From assembly GCF_021216655.1 (NCBI RefSeq), contig NZ_CP080437.1, positions 1,054,001 to 1,118,000 of the forward strand: a stretch of DNA of 64,000 bases, read 5' to 3'. The stretch is from Clavibacter michiganensis. GTDB taxonomy: Bacteria > Actinomycetota > Actinomycetes > Actinomycetales > Microbacteriaceae. Below the pieces are notes generated by a model. It did no database searches, was not told the origin of the DNA, and was given only the letters and a program-made list of their open reading frames with translations. This document shows, piece by piece, positions 27,496-36,672 of this stretch; within the stretch, counting starts at the first letter, position 1, and each line of letters starts with the position of its first letter. A program made the translations under genes and the position numbers.

Positions 27496-28917
27496 TCAGC
27501 TGCGGCGGGCGATGCGCGACAGCAGGACGGCCTCGCTGAGGATCGCGCGCCGCAGCACGCCCAGGTGCTGCGACTCGTTCGGGCTGTGGGCGCGCGTGTC
27601 CGGGTCCTCGACGCCGGTGACCAGGATCTGCGCGGACGGGAACGCCTCGACGAGGTCGGCGATGAACGGGATGGATCCGCCGATGCCGGCCTGCACGGGC
27701 GCGCGGCCCCAACCGGCGGTCATGGCGGCGGTGGCCTCGGCCATGGCCCAGCCCGTCGTGTCGACGAGGAAGGGGTCGCCCTGGTCGACGTCGCTGAGCT
27801 CCACGTGCGCGCCGAAGGGACGGTTCCGCTCGACGTGCGCCTCGAGGGCGCGGTACGCGTCCGCCGCCGTCTGGCCGGGGGCGATGCGCGCGCTGATGCG
27901 GACGGACACCTCGGGGAGGAGCGTGTTGCTGGCGTTGGCGACGGAGGGCGCGTCGATGCCCGTGACCGTGATGGCCGGCTGCGCCCAGAGGCGCGTGAGG
28001 ATGGGGCCGGTGCCCACCGCGGAGACACCAGGCAGCAGCGCCGCCTCCTCGGCGAGGCGCGCGTCGTCGTAGGCCGGCGTCTCCATGTCGGTCGAGGTGA
28101 GGCCCGCGACGGCGACGGATCCGCGCTCGTCCCACAGGGAGTCGAGGAGGCGGACGGCCGCCATCATCGCGTCGGGGACGGCGCCGCCGAACATGCCCGA
28201 GTGCGAGGCGTGGTCGAGCGTGCGCACCGTCAGGCGGAACGTGACGTTGCCGCGGAGGGCGATGGTGATCGACGGGGTGTCGACGTCCCAGTTGTCGCTG
28301 TCGGCGACGACGATGACGTCGGCGGCGAGGGCGTCGTGGTGCGTGGCGAGGAAGTCGGAGAAGGAGCGGGACCCGGCCTCCTCCTCGCCCTCGATGAACA
28401 CCGCGAGGCCGAGGTCGAGGTCGTCGCCCTCTGCTTCGACGAGCGCGCGGATGGCCGCGACGTGCGTCATGATGCCGGCCTTGTCGTCGGAGGCGCCGCG
28501 CCCGTGCAGGCGATCCCCGCGGAGGGTCGGCTCGAAGGGCGGGGTCTCCCAGTGCTCGTCGGCTCCGGGGGGCTGCACGTCGTGGTGGGCGTAGAGGAGG
28601 ACGGTGGGCTTCCCGTCCTTCGCGGCGCGGGTGGCGAGGACCGCGGGCTGCCCGTCGTCGCCCGAAGGGGTCGTGGCGCGGTGGACGGAGACGTCGTCGA
28701 AGACGCCGAGCCCGGCGAGGAGCCCCGCCACGGCGTCCGCGCTGGCGGCGACGTGCGTCGGATCGAAGGCCGGCCAGGAGACGGAGGGGATGCGCACGAG
28801 CGCCGAGAGGTCGGCGATCGTGGTGGGCAGCCCTCCCGCGACGGCGGCCGCGAGCCGGTCGACGACCTCCTGGTCAGGTGCGGTCACGGCGTCTGCGGAG
28901 GTGTCGGGAGGCGTCAT
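27496..28917 (-). CDS. M20-family dipeptidase/metallopeptidase
   Basis: A 473-residue zinc exopeptidase that probably cleaves dipeptides. Zinc ligands and catalytic residues are visible in LLYAHHDVQPPG, GRGASDDKAG, FIEGEEEAGS (general base Glu) and VVADSDNWD, and the final His is in RAHSPNES. The dimerisation domain has the usual DHASHSGMFGG. Peptide specificity is unknown. ATG 28917 has no ribosome-binding site but lies seven bases after a TAAGAT box, so it is probably leaderless. A pyridoxal or biosynthetic role is not indicated. Confidence 0.92.
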   Translation of the reverse strand: MTPPDTSADAVTAPDQEVVDRLAAAVAGGLPTTIADLSALVRIPSVSWPAFDPTHVAASADAVAGLLAGLGVFDDVSVHRATTPSGDDGQPAVLATRAAKDGKPTVLLYAHHDVQPPGADEHWETPPFEPTLRGDRLHGRGASDDKAGIMTHVAAIRALVEAEGDDLDLGLAVFIEGEEEAGSRSFSDFLATHHDALAADVIVVADSDNWDVDTPSITIALRGNVTFRLTVRTLDHASHSGMFGGAVPDAMMAAVRLLDSLWDERGSVAVAGLTSTDMETPAYDDARLAEEAALLPGVSAVGTGPILTRLWAQPAITVTGIDAPSVANASNTLLPEVSVRISARIAPGQTAADAYRALEAHVERNRPFGAHVELSDVDQGDPFLVDTTGWAMAEATAAMTAGWGRAPVQAGIGGSIPFIADLVEAFPSAQILVTGVEDPDTRAHSPNESQHLGVLRRAILSEAVLLSRIARRS

Positions 28918-28924
28918 GCAGGTA

Positions 28925-28934
28925 ATCTTAGATT
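28925..28934. promoter_or_regulatory. Overlapping divergent -10 boxes at palindrome AATCTTAGATT
   Basis: On minus, TAAGAT (28930-28925) ends seven bases before the dipeptidase ATG. On plus, TAGATT (28929-28934) precedes the DUF3043 gene by 23 bases, which include AAGGA. The two boxes overlap within the palindrome (28924-28934), so polymerase cannot occupy both at once. Confidence 0.5.
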
Positions 28935-28957
28935 CACTCCAGGCAAGGACGAGAGAC

Positions 28958-29551
28958 GTGGCGAAGCAGCACACCCCCGCAGAGACCCCCTCCGAGACGG
29001 ACGCCCAGGCGCCCGGCGACGGCCGCACGGCCGACGGGAAGAAGGGCCCCACCCCGACCCGTCGGGAGCGGGAGGCCGCGAACCTCCGCCCGCTCGTGCC
29101 CCAGGACCGCAAGCTCGCGGCGCAGCAGGCCAAAGAGAAGGCGCGCGAGGCGCGCGCCCGGGCCAACGCGGGCATGGCCGCCGGCGACGAGCGCTACCTG
29201 CCCGTCCGCGACAAGGGCCCGCAGAAGCGGTACGCCCGCGACGTGGTGGACGCGCGCTGGAGCGTCGGCGAGCTGCTGCTCCCCGTGATGGGCGTCGTCG
29301 TGGTGCTCACGTTCGTGCTGCCGAACCTGTCGGCGATCCCGCTGCTGTCGATCTACGTGTTCGTCATCGCCGCCATCATCGACGCCTACTTCACCGGGCG
29401 CCGCGTCCGGGCCGCCATCGCCGCCCGCGTCGGCGCCGACCGCGTCGAGCGCGGGATCCGCTGGTACACGGGGATGCGTACCATCCAGATGCGGCCGATG
29501 CGCCTGCCCAAGCCCCAGGTCAAGCGGCGCGAGAAGGTCACCTTCGGCTGA
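28958..29551 (+). CDS. DUF3043 membrane protein
   Basis: A 197-residue actinobacterial protein of unknown function. The N-terminal half (1-100) is highly charged, rich in Lys/Arg/Glu/Ala and probably disordered or helical, with PTRREREAANLRPLV and KDKGPQKR-like sequence. Two hydrophobic spans follow near residues 109-129 and 131-150, then a basic tail (RRVRAAIAARVG, KPQVKRREKVTFG). GTG start with AAGGA nine bases upstream. It is divergent from the dipeptidase and convergent with pyrD. Confidence 0.85.
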   Translation: MAKQHTPAETPSETDAQAPGDGRTADGKKGPTPTRREREAANLRPLVPQDRKLAAQQAKEKAREARARANAGMAAGDERYLPVRDKGPQKRYARDVVDARWSVGELLLPVMGVVVVLTFVLPNLSAIPLLSIYVFVIAAIIDAYFTGRRVRAAIAARVGADRVERGIRWYTGMRTIQMRPMRLPKPQVKRREKVTFG

Positions 29552-29556
29552 TCGCC

Positions 29557-29579
29557 CGCGCGCGCCGTCGGCGCGTGCG
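29557..29579. terminator. Hairpin between convergent DUF3043 and pyrD genes
   Basis: A 10-bp stem with one G-T pair (29557-29566 with 29570-29579) and loop GTC. It fills the 30-base space between two stop codons and could serve both genes. It has no T tract. Confidence 0.6.
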
Positions 29580-29581
29580 CG

Positions 29582-30616
29582 TCACCGCGTGCGGCGGATC
29601 CGCACGAGGCCGGCGTTGACGGACCTCGCCCAGAGCGGACCCCGGTAGAGGAACGCCGTGTAGCCCTGCACCAGCGTGGCGCCGGCGTCGAGCCGCGCCT
29701 GCACGTCCTCCGCCGTGTCCACGCCGCCCACGGAGATGACGCACGACTCGGCGGGCAGCGCGCGGCGCAGGATCCGGAGCACCTCGAGCGCGCGCGGGGC
29801 GAGCGGCGACCCCGAGAGCCCGCCGGCGCCTGCCGCTTCCACGACCGCGGCGTCCGTGCGGAGGTCCGCGCGGGACAGCGTGGTGTTCGTGGCGATGACG
29901 CCCGCGAGGCCCAGCTCGGTCGCGAGCTCGGCGATCCGCTCGACCTCCGCGTCCTGCAGGTCGGGCGCGATCTTCACGAGCACGGGCACGCCGTCCGCGG
30001 CGTCGCGGATGCTCGTGAGGAGGGGCCGGAGCAGCTCGATCTCCTGCAGCCCGCGGAGCCCCGGCGTGTTCGGCGAGCTGACGTTGACCGCGAGGTAGTC
30101 GGCGACCGGAGCGACGAGGCGCGCGGACCGGACGTAGTCGGCCACGGCGTCGTCGACGGCCACGGCACGGGTCTTGCCGATGTTGACGCCGATCACGGGC
30201 CGATCGCGCCGGGACCGCAGCCGACGGAGCCGGTCGGCGAGAGCGGCCGCTCCCCCGTTGTTGAAGCCCATGCGGTTGATGACGGCGCGGTCCTCGATCA
30301 GGCGGAACAGGCGCGGCCGCGGGTTGCCCGGCTGCGCCTCGGCCGTGACGGTGCCGACCTCGACGTGGCCGAAGCCCAGCTGGCCGAGGCCGAGCACGGC
30401 CTGCGCGTCCTTGTCGAAGCCCGCGGCGACGCCGAACGGGGACGGGAAGCGGAGGCCGAGGGCGTCGACCGCGAGCGACGGATCCGGTGCCGTCAGCCGC
30501 CGGGCGATCCAGCCGAAGCCGGACGACGGGAGGAGGGCGATGGCCGTGGACGCGAGGTGGTGGGCGTCCTCCGGGTCCATGCGCGACAGGACCGTGCGGA
30601 AGAGGAGGGGATACAT
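29582..30616 (-). CDS. pyrD: Dihydroorotate dehydrogenase, class 2 (quinone)
   Basis: Fourth step of pyrimidine synthesis, using quinone as acceptor at the membrane. The 344 residues show the N-terminal membrane-associated helices (MYPLLFRTVLSRMDPEDAHH), FMN-binding PFGVAAGFDKDAQ, NRMGFNNGG, the catalytic Ser loop NVSSPNTPGLR and LVKIAPDL. Class 2 is shown by the N-terminal extension. ATG 30616 is preferred over GTG 30622 because it lies seven bases after a TAGCCT box, indicating a leaderless mRNA. Confidence 0.96.
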   Translation of the reverse strand: MYPLLFRTVLSRMDPEDAHHLASTAIALLPSSGFGWIARRLTAPDPSLAVDALGLRFPSPFGVAAGFDKDAQAVLGLGQLGFGHVEVGTVTAEAQPGNPRPRLFRLIEDRAVINRMGFNNGGAAALADRLRRLRSRRDRPVIGVNIGKTRAVAVDDAVADYVRSARLVAPVADYLAVNVSSPNTPGLRGLQEIELLRPLLTSIRDAADGVPVLVKIAPDLQDAEVERIAELATELGLAGVIATNTTLSRADLRTDAAVVEAAGAGGLSGSPLAPRALEVLRILRRALPAESCVISVGGVDTAEDVQARLDAGATLVQGYTAFLYRGPLWARSVNAGLVRIRRTR

Positions 30617-30623
30617 CGGCACC

Positions 30624-30629
30624 AGGCTA
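30624..30629 (-). promoter_or_regulatory. Candidate -10 box of pyrD (TAGCCT, leaderless)
   Basis: TAGCCT on the minus strand, seven bases before ATG 30616, with no ribosome-binding site between. Confidence 0.5.
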
Positions 30630-30679
30630 GCGCCTGCGCGGGCGGCGTCCCGCGGGACCGACGCGGGACCCGCCGCGGG

Positions 30680-31153
30680 TCAGAGCGCGTCGGCGTCGGG
30701 GGTCGCGGCGTGCGCCACGCGCAGCTGCGCGATGGCGGACTCGAAGTCGTCGAGCGAGTCGAAGCCCTGGTAGACGCTGGCGAAGCGGAGGTACGCGACC
30801 TCGTCGAGCTCGCGCAGCGGCGGCAGGATCGACAGGCCGATGTCGTTCGCCTCGATCTGCGACGCGCCGGTGGCCCGGATCGCCTCCTCCACGCGCTGCG
30901 CGAGGACCGCGAGGTCGGTGTCGGTGACGGGACGCCCCTGGCACGCCTTGCGGACGCCGGTGACGATCTTCTCCCGGCTGAACGGCTCGACCACGCCGTT
31001 GCGCTTGATCACGCTGAGGCTCGCGGTCTCCGTCGTGCTGAAGCGGCGGCCGCACTCGGGGCACTGCCGGCGCCGGCGGATCGACAGCCCGTCGTCGCTC
31101 GTGCGGGAGTCGACGACGCGGGAGTCGGGGTGGCGGCAGAAGGGGCAGAACAT
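30680..31153 (-). CDS. nrdR: NrdR, repressor of ribonucleotide reductase genes
   Basis: Senses ATP/dATP and represses nrd operons. The 157 residues have a zinc ribbon with Cys3, Cys6, Cys31 and Cys34 ([19 protein letters not shown]) and an ATP-cone ([22 protein letters not shown], given in part, from residue about 48). The start is fixed by the zinc ribbon. It lies 17 bases after hisD and may be read through from it; a TATCCT box nine bases before the ATG could also serve. No nrd gene is present in this window. Confidence 0.97.
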   Translation of the reverse strand: MFCPFCRHPDSRVVDSRTSDDGLSIRRRRQCPECGRRFSTTETASLSVIKRNGVVEPFSREKIVTGVRKACQGRPVTDTDLAVLAQRVEEAIRATGASQIEANDIGLSILPPLRELDEVAYLRFASVYQGFDSLDDFESAIAQLRVAHAATPDADAL

Positions 31154-31170
31154 GGTGTGGCCAGGATACG

Positions 31171-32478
31171 TCAGGGCGTGAGGCGCGCCGTCACCGCGTC
31201 GCCGTGCGCGGGCAGGTCCTCGGCCCGGCTGAGCGCGACGATCATCGGCTCGGCCTCACGGAGAGCATCGGCGTCGTAGCGCACCACCTGCTGCGGGCGG
31301 AGGAACGTGTACGCGCCGAGGCCCGAGCCGAAGCGGGCCTGGCCGCCCGTGGGGAGCACGTGGTTGGATCCGGCGAGGTAGTCGCCGAGGCTCACCGGCG
31401 AATGCGGACCCAGGAAGATCGCGCCGGCGCTGTGCAGGTGCGCGAGCAGGGCGTCCGGGTCGGCGGTCTGGACGGAGAGGTGCTCGGGGCCGTACGCGTC
31501 GCTGTAGCGCGCGGCCGTGACGAGGTCGTCGACCACGAGGATCGCCGACTGCGGTCCGGTGAGCGCCTGGCCGACGCGGGCCGAGTGACCCGTGGTCGCC
31601 GCCAGGGCCTCGACCTCGGCGTCGACCGCGCGCGCGAGCTCGGGCGAGTCGGTGACGAGGACGGAGGCCGCCATCTCGTCGTGCTCGGCCTGGCTGACGA
31701 GGTCGGCGGCCACCAGGCGGGGATCGGCGTGCGCGTCGGCGATGACGAGGATCTCGGTCGTGCCCGCCTCGGAGTCGATGCCGGTGACGCCGCGGACGAC
31801 GCGCTTCGCGGCGGCGACGTAGATGTTGCCGGGGCCCGTGACGACGTCGACGGGCTCGAGGCCGAGATCCGGGACGCCGTGCGCGAAGGCCCCGATCGCC
31901 CCCGCGCCGCCCATCGCGTAGACCTCGTCGACGCCGAGGAGGCCGGCGGCGCCGAGGATGACGGGGTGCACGGATCCCCCGTGAGCGGCCTGCGCGGGCG
32001 AGGCGAGCGCGATGCTCGCGACGCCGGCCACCTGCGCGGCGACCACGTTCATCACGACGCTCGACGGGTAGACGGCCTTGCCGCCCGGCACGTACAGGCC
32101 GACGCGGCGGACGGGCTGCCAACGCTGGACGATCGTGCCGCCGGGCACGACCGTGGTGGTGGTCTCCGGCGGGACCTGCGCGGCGGAGCCCAGGCGGACG
32201 CGGCGGATGGCCTCCTCGAGGGCGGCGCGGACGGAGGCGTCGAGGTCGTCGACGGCGGCGGCGATGGCCTCGGCGGGGACGCGCAGCGACTCCGGACGGA
32301 CCCGGTCGAGGCGCTCCGCCTGGTCGAGCAGCGCCGCGCTCCCCCGGGTGCGCACGTCCTCGACGAGCTCGCGGGCGACGTCGAGCGCGACGGCGACGTC
32401 GGTGACCGGACGCGGGAGGAGGTCGAGCAGGTCGGCGGTGCTGGGCGTGGTGCCGCGGAGGTCCTGGATGCGCATCAT
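31171..32478 (-). CDS. hisD: Histidinol dehydrogenase
   Basis: Carries out the last two oxidations of histidine synthesis with NAD and zinc. The 435 residues include [28 protein letters not shown], the [14 protein letters not shown] segment and the catalytic Glu-His pair in [11 protein letters not shown] with the zinc-site [19 protein letters not shown] region (part). No other his gene follows; nrdR does. ATG 32478 is directly followed by a second ATG; a TAGACT box ends nine bases upstream of the first. Confidence 0.97.
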   Translation of the reverse strand: MMRIQDLRGTTPSTADLLDLLPRPVTDVAVALDVARELVEDVRTRGSAALLDQAERLDRVRPESLRVPAEAIAAAVDDLDASVRAALEEAIRRVRLGSAAQVPPETTTTVVPGGTIVQRWQPVRRVGLYVPGGKAVYPSSVVMNVVAAQVAGVASIALASPAQAAHGGSVHPVILGAAGLLGVDEVYAMGGAGAIGAFAHGVPDLGLEPVDVVTGPGNIYVAAAKRVVRGVTGIDSEAGTTEILVIADAHADPRLVAADLVSQAEHDEMAASVLVTDSPELARAVDAEVEALAATTGHSARVGQALTGPQSAILVVDDLVTAARYSDAYGPEHLSVQTADPDALLAHLHSAGAIFLGPHSPVSLGDYLAGSNHVLPTGGQARFGSGLGAYTFLRPQQVVRYDADALREAEPMIVALSRAEDLPAHGDAVTARLTP

Positions 32479-32522
32479 GACTCCGGAAGTCTACCGAGCG
32501 GGCGCCGGGCGGATCCGGCGGC

Positions 32523-32528
32523 TAGCGT
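32523..32528 (+). promoter_or_regulatory. Candidate -10 box of flavin reductase gene (TAGCGT)
   Basis: TAGCGT ends eight bases before ATG 32537. The divergent hisD promoter box (TAGACT on minus, about 32488-32493) lies within 40 bases. Confidence 0.45.
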
Positions 32529-32536
32529 CACCAGGC

Positions 32537-33052
32537 ATGGACGCGCACCCCGCCACCACGCTCGCCGAGGCCCCGGGCCAGGCCGCCTTCCGCGCCGCGT
32601 TCCGGCGCCACGCCGCGGGCGTCGCGGTCGTCACGACCCGCGATCCCCACGGCTCCCCCGTCGGCTTCACGGCGACGTCGCTCGCCTCCGTGTCGGCGGA
32701 TCCGCCGCTCGCCAGCTTCAGCCTGGCGCGCACGGCGTCGAGCGCCGCCGCGATCGCCGCCGCCGACCATGTCGCGATCCACGTGCTCGGCGCGCGCGAC
32801 CGGCACCTCGCGGAGCGGCTCAGCGGCCCGGCGTCCGAGCGCTTCGCGGGCGACCACTGGTCCGCCGGTCCGCACGGCCTGCCCGTGCTCGCGGGCGGGA
32901 CGGCCCTCCTCGTCGCCCGGATCGTCGAGCGGGTCCACGTGCACGACGCGATCGTGGTGATCGTGCGGATCGAGGACGGCGGAGCGGGCGTGGAGGACGA
33001 GCCGCTCGTCTACCACGCGCGCCGCTACCTGCGTCCGGGCTCCGAGGCCTGA
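32537..33052 (+). CDS. Flavin reductase-like (FMN-binding) protein
   Basis: A 171-residue protein of the flavin-reductase-like split-barrel family (HpaC/FRP type). Features are FRRHAAGVAVVTTRDPHGSP at the N terminus, the FMN-contact GFTATSLASVSADPPLASFSL (part) and the C-terminal EDEPLVYHARRYLRPG. It probably supplies reduced flavin to a partner monooxygenase, but no partner gene lies nearby. It is divergent from hisD and convergent with dnaE. Confidence 0.87.
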   Translation: MDAHPATTLAEAPGQAAFRAAFRRHAAGVAVVTTRDPHGSPVGFTATSLASVSADPPLASFSLARTASSAAAIAAADHVAIHVLGARDRHLAERLSGPASERFAGDHWSAGPHGLPVLAGGTALLVARIVERVHVHDAIVVIVRIEDGGAGVEDEPLVYHARRYLRPGSEA

Positions 33053-33083
33053 GCGCCGGCGCCCTGATCGGGCGAGCGGCGGA

Positions 33084-36000
33084 TCACCCCAGGCAGTTCG
33101 GCCCGAGCAGCGACTTCAGCTCGCCGTAGAGGTCGGCGCTCACGGTGACCGGGTACGGGATCTCGAACACCCGCCCGCTGTCGCCCTTCACGAGCTGGAG
33201 CCGCACCTCGGTGTCGCCCGAGTGGCGGATGAGCACGTCGTTGAGGCCCATGACGGTCTCCGTCGTCGCGCGGTTCTCCGCGAGGCTGATGAGCAGCGGA
33301 CCCGATCCGAGGCTCTGCCCGAGGTCGGGCTGGAACATCGAGAAGGCGTGGATGTTCATGCCGTCGTCGCGCGTGGACACGCGGCCGCGGATCACCACCA
33401 CGGTGTCGCTCTGCAGGGCCGGCGCGAACTCCTGGTACGCCTTGCCCATGAACATGCAGGTGATCTCGCCGCCGAAGTCCTCGAGCTGCACCATGCCGTA
33501 CTGGTTTCCCGAGTTGCGGGCGGTGCGGTGCTGCACGCTCGTGAGCAGCCCCGCGAGCGTCACCGTCTCCCCGTCCATCGACGCGTCGGTCGCCAGCAGC
33601 TCGGCGATGCCCGTCGAGGCGAGCTTGGCCAGCGGGATCTCGAGCCCGGCCAGCGGGTGGTCGGACACGTAGAGACCCAGCATCTCCCGCTCGAACGCGA
33701 GCTTGTCGCGCTTCGCCCACTCGGGCCGCTCGGGCACCTTGCGCGCGTGCTGCGGCTCGTCCCAGAGGCTGTCGAAGTCGAAGCCGACCTGGCCGTTCAT
33801 GGCCGCGCGCTTGTCGCTGACGGAGGCGTCGATCATGCCCTCGTGCACCTCGAGCAGCGCCCGACGGGTGTCGCCCAGCGAGTCGAAGGCGCCCGCCTTG
33901 ATGAGCGACTCGACCGTGCGCTTGTTCGCGACCGGCAGCGGCACCTTCTTGAGGAAGTCGTCGAACGACTCGAACGCGCCCTGCTCGGTGCGTGCGCCGC
34001 GGAGCGCCTCGACCACGTTCGCCCCGACGTTCCGGACGGCGCCCAGGCCGAAGCGGATGTCGGCGCCCGCTGCCGCGAAGAACCCGATCGACTCGTTGAC
34101 GTCCGGCGGCAGCACCTTGATCCCCATGCGGCGGCACTCGTTGAGGTAGAGCGCCATCTTGTCCTTGGAGTCGCCGACGCTCGTCAGGAGCGCGGCCATG
34201 TACTCGGCCGGGTAGTGGGCCTTGAGGTACGCCGTCCAGTAGGAGACGACGCCGTAGGCCGCGGAGTGCGCCTTGTTGAACGCGTAGTCGGAGAACGGCA
34301 GCAGGATGTCCCAGAGGGCCTTCACCGCGGCCATCGAGTAGCCGTTGTCCTTCATGCCCTGAGAGAAGCCCTCGAACTGCTTGTCCAGCTCCGACTTCTT
34401 CTTCTTGCCCATGGCGCGGCGGAGGAGGTCGGCTTGCGCGAGCGTGAAGCCCGCGAGCTTCTGCGCCACCGACATCACCTGCTCCTGGTAGACGATGAGG
34501 CCGTGCGTGGTGCCCAGCACCTCGCGCAGCGGCTCCTCGAGCTCCGGGTGGATCGGGGTGATCTCCTGCAGCCCGTTCTTCCGCAGCGCGTAGTTGGTGT
34601 GCGAGTTCGCGCCCATGGGGCCGGGCCGGTAGAGCGCGATGACGGCCGAGATGTCCTCGAAGTTGTCGGGCTTCATCATGCGCAGGAGCGAGCGCATGGG
34701 CCCGCCGTCGAGCTGGAACACGCCGAGCGTGTCGCCCCGGGCCAGCAGGTCGTACGCGCCCTGGTCGTCGAGCCCCAGGTCCTCGAGCACCAGCTTCTCG
34801 CCGCGGTTGGACTCGATGTTGTTGAGCGCGTCGTCGATGATCGTGAGGTTGCGCAGCCCCAGGAAGTCCATCTTGATGAGGCCGAGCGACTCGCAGGCGG
34901 GGTAGTCGAACTGCGTGACGATCTGGCCGTCCTGCTCCCGCTTCATGATCGGGATGATGTCGATGAGCGGCTCGCTCGACATGATGACGCCGGCCGCGTG
35001 CACGCCCCACTGGCGCTTGAGGTTCTCGATGCCCTGCGCGGTCTCGAAGACCTTCTGCGCCTCGGGGTCCATCGCGAGCACCTCGCGGAAGTCGCCCGCC
35101 TCGCGATAGCGCGGGTGGTCGGTGTCGAGGATGCCGGACAGCGGGATGTCCTTGCCCATGATCGCGGGCGGCATGGCCTTCGTCAGCTTGTCGCCCATGG
35201 AGAACGGGTAGCCGAGCACGCGGCTGGAGTCCTTGAGCGCCTGCTTGGCCTTGATGGTGCCGTACGTGACGATCTGCGCGACGCGCTCGTCCCCGTACTT
35301 GTCGGTCACGTAGCGGATGACCTCGCCGCGGCGACGGTCGTCGAAGTCGACGTCGAAGTCGGGCATGGAGACGCGGTCGGGATTGAGGAACCGCTCGAAG
35401 AGCAGGCCGTGCTCCAGCGGGTCGAGGTCGGTGATGCCCATGGCGTACGCGACCATCGAGCCTGCGCCCGAGCCGCGCCCGGGGCCCACGCGGATCCCGT
35501 TCTCCTTCGACCAGTTGATGAAGTCGGCGACGACGAGGAAGTAGCCCGGGAAGCCCATCTGGGCGATGACCCCGACCTCGTAGTCGGCGCGCTTGCGCAC
35601 GTCGTCCGAGAAGCCGCGCGGGTAGCGGCGGACGAGGCCGCGCTCGACCTCCTTGACGAACCAGGTCTGCTCGCTCTCGCCCTCGGGCACCGGGTAGCGC
35701 GGCATGTAGTTCGCGGACTCGTTGAACTGCACGTCGCACCGCTCGGCGATGAGGAGCGTGTTGTCGCACGCCTCCTCGTGGTCGCGGAAGAGGTGGCGCA
35801 TCTGCTGCGCGGTCTTCAGGTAGAACTCGTCGGCGTCGAACTTGAAGCGGTTGGGGTCGTCGAGCGTCGTGCCGGACTGGACGCACAGGAGCGCCGCGTG
35901 GCTCGTCGCGTCGTGCTCGTGCGTGTAGTGCAGGTCGTTCGTGGCGACGAGCGGGAGGCCGAGGTCCTTCGCGAGCCGGTGCAGGTCGGTCATGATGCGG

Positions 36001-36596
36001 CGCTCGATGCCGAGCCCGTGGTCCATGACCTCGCAGAAGTAGTTCTCGGCCCCGAAGATGTCGCGGAAGTCCGCCGCGGCCTTCACGGCCTCGTCGTACT
36101 GGCCGAGGCGGAGGCGCGTCTGCACCTCGCCGGACGGGCAGCCGGTGGTGGCGATGAGGCCCTTCGCGTAGGTGCTGAGCAGCTCGCGGTCCATGCGGGG
36201 CTTGAAGTAGTAGCCCTCGAGCGAGGCGCGCGACGAGAGGCGGAAGAGGTTGTGCATGCCCTCCGTCGTCTCGGCGAGCATCGTGAGGTGCGTGTAGGCG
36301 CCGGATCCGGAGACGTCGTCCTGGCCGCCGTTGCCCCACCGGATGCGCGTGCGGTCGCCGCGATGCGTGCCCGGCGTGATGTACGCCTCGGTGCCGATGA
36401 TGGGCTTCACGCCCGCGGCCTTGGCCTGCTTCCAGAAGTCGAACGCGCCGAACACGTTGCCGTGGTCGGTGATCGCGACGGCCGGCATCTTCTGCTCGGC
36501 CGCGGCCTGCACGAGCGGGCCGACGCGGGCCGCACCGTCGAGCATCGAGTACTCGCTGTGGACGTGGAGGTGGACGAACGAGTCGTTGCGGGGCAC
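33084..36596 (-). CDS. dnaE: DNA polymerase III alpha subunit (replicative)
   Basis: The main replicative polymerase. The 1170 residues start with a PHP domain (1-280). Its metal ligands look intact (HLHVHSEYS His9-His13, AITDHGN, GTEAY, TGCPSG, NDLHYTHEHD), so the intrinsic proofreading nuclease known in actinobacterial DnaE1 is probably active here. The polymerase aspartates are in PDFDVDFDD (412-420). The thumb, fingers, beta-binding region and a C-terminal OB fold (near 990-1070) follow. GTG start with AGAAGAG upstream and a TATGAT box about 35 bases before the start. Confidence 0.98.
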   Translation of the reverse strand: MPRNDSFVHLHVHSEYSMLDGAARVGPLVQAAAEQKMPAVAITDHGNVFGAFDFWKQAKAAGVKPIIGTEAYITPGTHRGDRTRIRWGNGGQDDVSGSGAYTHLTMLAETTEGMHNLFRLSSRASLEGYYFKPRMDRELLSTYAKGLIATTGCPSGEVQTRLRLGQYDEAVKAAADFRDIFGAENYFCEVMDHGLGIERRIMTDLHRLAKDLGLPLVATNDLHYTHEHDATSHAALLCVQSGTTLDDPNRFKFDADEFYLKTAQQMRHLFRDHEEACDNTLLIAERCDVQFNESANYMPRYPVPEGESEQTWFVKEVERGLVRRYPRGFSDDVRKRADYEVGVIAQMGFPGYFLVVADFINWSKENGIRVGPGRGSGAGSMVAYAMGITDLDPLEHGLLFERFLNPDRVSMPDFDVDFDDRRRGEVIRYVTDKYGDERVAQIVTYGTIKAKQALKDSSRVLGYPFSMGDKLTKAMPPAIMGKDIPLSGILDTDHPRYREAGDFREVLAMDPEAQKVFETAQGIENLKRQWGVHAAGVIMSSEPLIDIIPIMKREQDGQIVTQFDYPACESLGLIKMDFLGLRNLTIIDDALNNIESNRGEKLVLEDLGLDDQGAYDLLARGDTLGVFQLDGGPMRSLLRMMKPDNFEDISAVIALYRPGPMGANSHTNYALRKNGLQEITPIHPELEEPLREVLGTTHGLIVYQEQVMSVAQKLAGFTLAQADLLRRAMGKKKKSELDKQFEGFSQGMKDNGYSMAAVKALWDILLPFSDYAFNKAHSAAYGVVSYWTAYLKAHYPAEYMAALLTSVGDSKDKMALYLNECRRMGIKVLPPDVNESIGFFAAAGADIRFGLGAVRNVGANVVEALRGARTEQGAFESFDDFLKKVPLPVANKRTVESLIKAGAFDSLGDTRRALLEVHEGMIDASVSDKRAAMNGQVGFDFDSLWDEPQHARKVPERPEWAKRDKLAFEREMLGLYVSDHPLAGLEIPLAKLASTGIAELLATDASMDGETVTLAGLLTSVQHRTARNSGNQYGMVQLEDFGGEITCMFMGKAYQEFAPALQSDTVVVIRGRVSTRDDGMNIHAFSMFQPDLGQSLGSGPLLISLAENRATTETVMGLNDVLIRHSGDTEVRLQLVKGDSGRVFEIPYPVTVSADLYGELKSLLGPNCLG

Positions 36597-36630
36597 GGGT
36601 CTCTTCTACTGATCGGTCGGCGGTGCAGCA

Positions 36631-36636
36631 ATCATA
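36631..36636 (-). promoter_or_regulatory. Candidate -10 box of dnaE (TATGAT)
   Basis: TATGAT on the minus strand, 34 bases upstream of the dnaE GTG, leaving a short leader with a ribosome-binding site. No clear -35. Confidence 0.45.
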
Positions 36637-36644
36637 GGCAGGCT

Positions 36645-36661
36645 CCCGGAGGCCCTCCGGG
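36645..36661 (-). terminator. Short hairpin after rluA-type gene
   Basis: CCCGGAG-GCC-CTCCGGG type inverted repeat (perfect arms), 12 bases past the stop of the pseudouridine synthase gene and just upstream of the dnaE -10 box. No T tract follows. Confidence 0.42.
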
Positions 36662-36672
36662 CGTGTCGCGGG

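Noticed and set aside
33060..33074. Small hairpin between the flavin reductase gene and dnaE
   Set aside because: A five-pair stem without a T tract, too weak to call as a terminator in DNA of this GC content.
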